Positions 60,881-64,000 of a stretch of DNA of 64,000 nucleotides are shown here, in pieces. Origin of the DNA: Motacilla alba alba (lineage: Eukaryota > Chordata > Aves > Passeriformes > Motacillidae). The stretch spans positions 16,401,013 through 16,465,012 of the forward strand of contig NC_052026.1 of NCBI RefSeq assembly GCF_015832195.1. The letters are read 5' to 3'. The notes under the pieces were generated by a model, which saw nothing but the letters and a program-made list of their open reading frames with translations, made no database searches and was not told the DNA's origin. Position numbers and translations under genes: made by a program. Every line of letters begins with the position of its first letter. The first letter of the stretch is position 1.

Positions 60881-60921
60881 TGACGTCAGGCAGGGGGGCA
60901 CGTGACGGCGGCGGGGCCAAT
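60881..60921 (+). promoter_or_regulatory. CMIP: CRE, E-box and CCAAT cluster of the CMIP promoter
   Basis: TGACGTCA, a perfect palindromic cAMP-response element, at 60881-60888; CACGTG E-box in GCACGTGAC at 60899-60904; CCAAT in GGCCAATCG at 60917-60921. The tight spacing in a CpG island is typical of a core-proximal promoter bound by CREB/ATF, USF/MYC-type and NF-Y factors. Binding is inferred from motifs only. Confidence 0.65.
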
Positions 60922-61060
60922 CGCGGCGCGCGGAGCCGCTCCGGCAGAGGGGCTGTGTCGGCAGCGCCCGCCGCTCCCGCCGCCTCCTCCTCCTCCTGCC
61001 GCGGCGGCGGCGCGCGTGGGGACCTGCACACACAGACCCGCACGCACAGAGGCAGGCACG

Positions 61061-61062
<2 letters not shown>

Positions 61063-61112
<50 letters not shown>
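61063..61112. repeat. (CA)25 microsatellite in the CMIP promoter/leader
   Basis: 50 nt of uninterrupted CA, followed by a second alternating repeat, (ACAT)4, at 61147-61162. It lies between the CRE cluster and the start codon, probably within the 5' leader or just upstream of it. Long CA/TG runs can adopt Z-DNA and are polymorphic in length. Confidence 0.95.
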
Positions 61113-61113
<1 letters not shown>

Positions 61114-61146
61114 CACACCCGCTCCCACGGGCGCGCACCCGCACCC

Positions 61147-61162
61147 ACATACATACATACAT
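61147..61162. repeat. (ACAT)4 repeat
   Basis: Four ACAT units shortly after the CA run, followed by CG/CA alternation. Part of one alternating purine-pyrimidine zone from 61063 to about 61195. Confidence 0.9.
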
Positions 61163-61361
61163 GCACGCGCGCCGCCGCACGCTCTCGCGCACACGCCCCG
61201 GGGGGAAGGAAGGAGCCGCTGCCGGACGCCCCGCAGCCCCCGCCGCCGCCACCGCCGCCGTCAGGAGCCCCCCGCGCCGCCACCGCCGCCACCACCGCCG
61301 GCTTTTGTCCGCCGCCCCCGCGGGAGCCGACCCTCCTCTCGGCCGGCGCCCGCCCGGCAGC

Positions 61362-61379
61362 ATGGACGCGGCGCTGTGA
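61362..61379 (+). other. CMIP: Short upstream ORF in the CMIP leader (MDAAL-stop)
   Basis: ATG at 61362 in the context gcagcATGG (G at +4), five codons, TGA at 61377-61379. It ends 305 nt before the CMIP start codon and does not overlap it, so it could reduce or buffer CMIP translation by reinitiation. It matters only if transcription starts upstream of it. Confidence 0.5.
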
Positions 61380-61588
61380 CCCGCCGGGGGCGGATTGGGA
61401 AGTTTGAATAAGGATTTTATCGCTTCCCTTTCCCCCTTCTCCCCTCGGTGCGGCTCGGTCCCTACCCCCATCTTCCCCGACAGATTCTGTTGTTTTGTTT
61501 TTATTTTTTTCTTCAGCGTGCAATTTTTTTTTTTAATCTGCCGCGTGGGGTTGGATTTTTTTTTTTTTTGTTATAGTTTTTATTTTGA

Positions 61589-64000
<2,412 letters not shown>

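Noticed and set aside
60674..61471. 265-codon antisense frame over the CMIP promoter
   Set aside because: Runs through the CR1 remnant, poly-CCG and the CA repeat (Val-Cys repeats). Low-complexity product of a stop-poor CpG island.

Overview
The window is vertebrate nuclear DNA, most likely from a bird. It holds almost all of the gigaxonin gene (GAN) and the first coding exon of the c-Maf-inducing protein gene (CMIP), both on the + strand. GAN next to CMIP in the same orientation is the known vertebrate arrangement (human 16q23). I infer a bird from two traces of CR1 LINE 3' ends, the apparent absence of mammalian SINE/LINE families, and the compact introns and spacer. The species cannot be fixed from this sequence.

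Layout. 1-13010 is the 3' part of GAN intron 1; exon 1 (start codon, about the first 55 residues) lies upstream of the window. 13011-25785 holds GAN coding exons 2-11. All ten exons join in frame and total 1,627 nt, exactly what a 597-residue protein needs after a 167-nt first coding exon. Intron 6 starts with GC instead of GT. From 25786 comes the GAN 3'UTR, with a proximal poly(A) signal at 27728 and a probable distal end near 39310. 39311-60300 is spacer with no recognisable gene; it contains an isolated GC/CpG-rich island (about 41940-42870) with a tandem duplication. 60380-62160 is the CMIP CpG island and promoter. It contains an old CR1 3' end, a CRE/E-box/CCAAT cluster, a (CA)25 repeat, a five-codon upstream ORF, and coding exon 1 (61685-61981). 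61982-64000 is the start of CMIP intron 1.

Function. The two genes are neighbours but have no known shared pathway. Gigaxonin is a BTB-BACK-Kelch substrate adaptor of CUL3 ubiquitin ligases that controls intermediate-filament turnover. CMIP is a PH/leucine-rich-repeat adaptor in T-cell and podocyte signalling. I found no RNA gene, CRISPR array, intact mobile element or viral gene. Most long open frames here are chance ORFs in intron or spacer. The points most worth a second look concern splicing (GC-AG intron 6, UG repeats in intron 7), the exon-by-exon GC mosaic in GAN, the very long GAN 3'UTR, and the repeat-rich CMIP promoter and leader.
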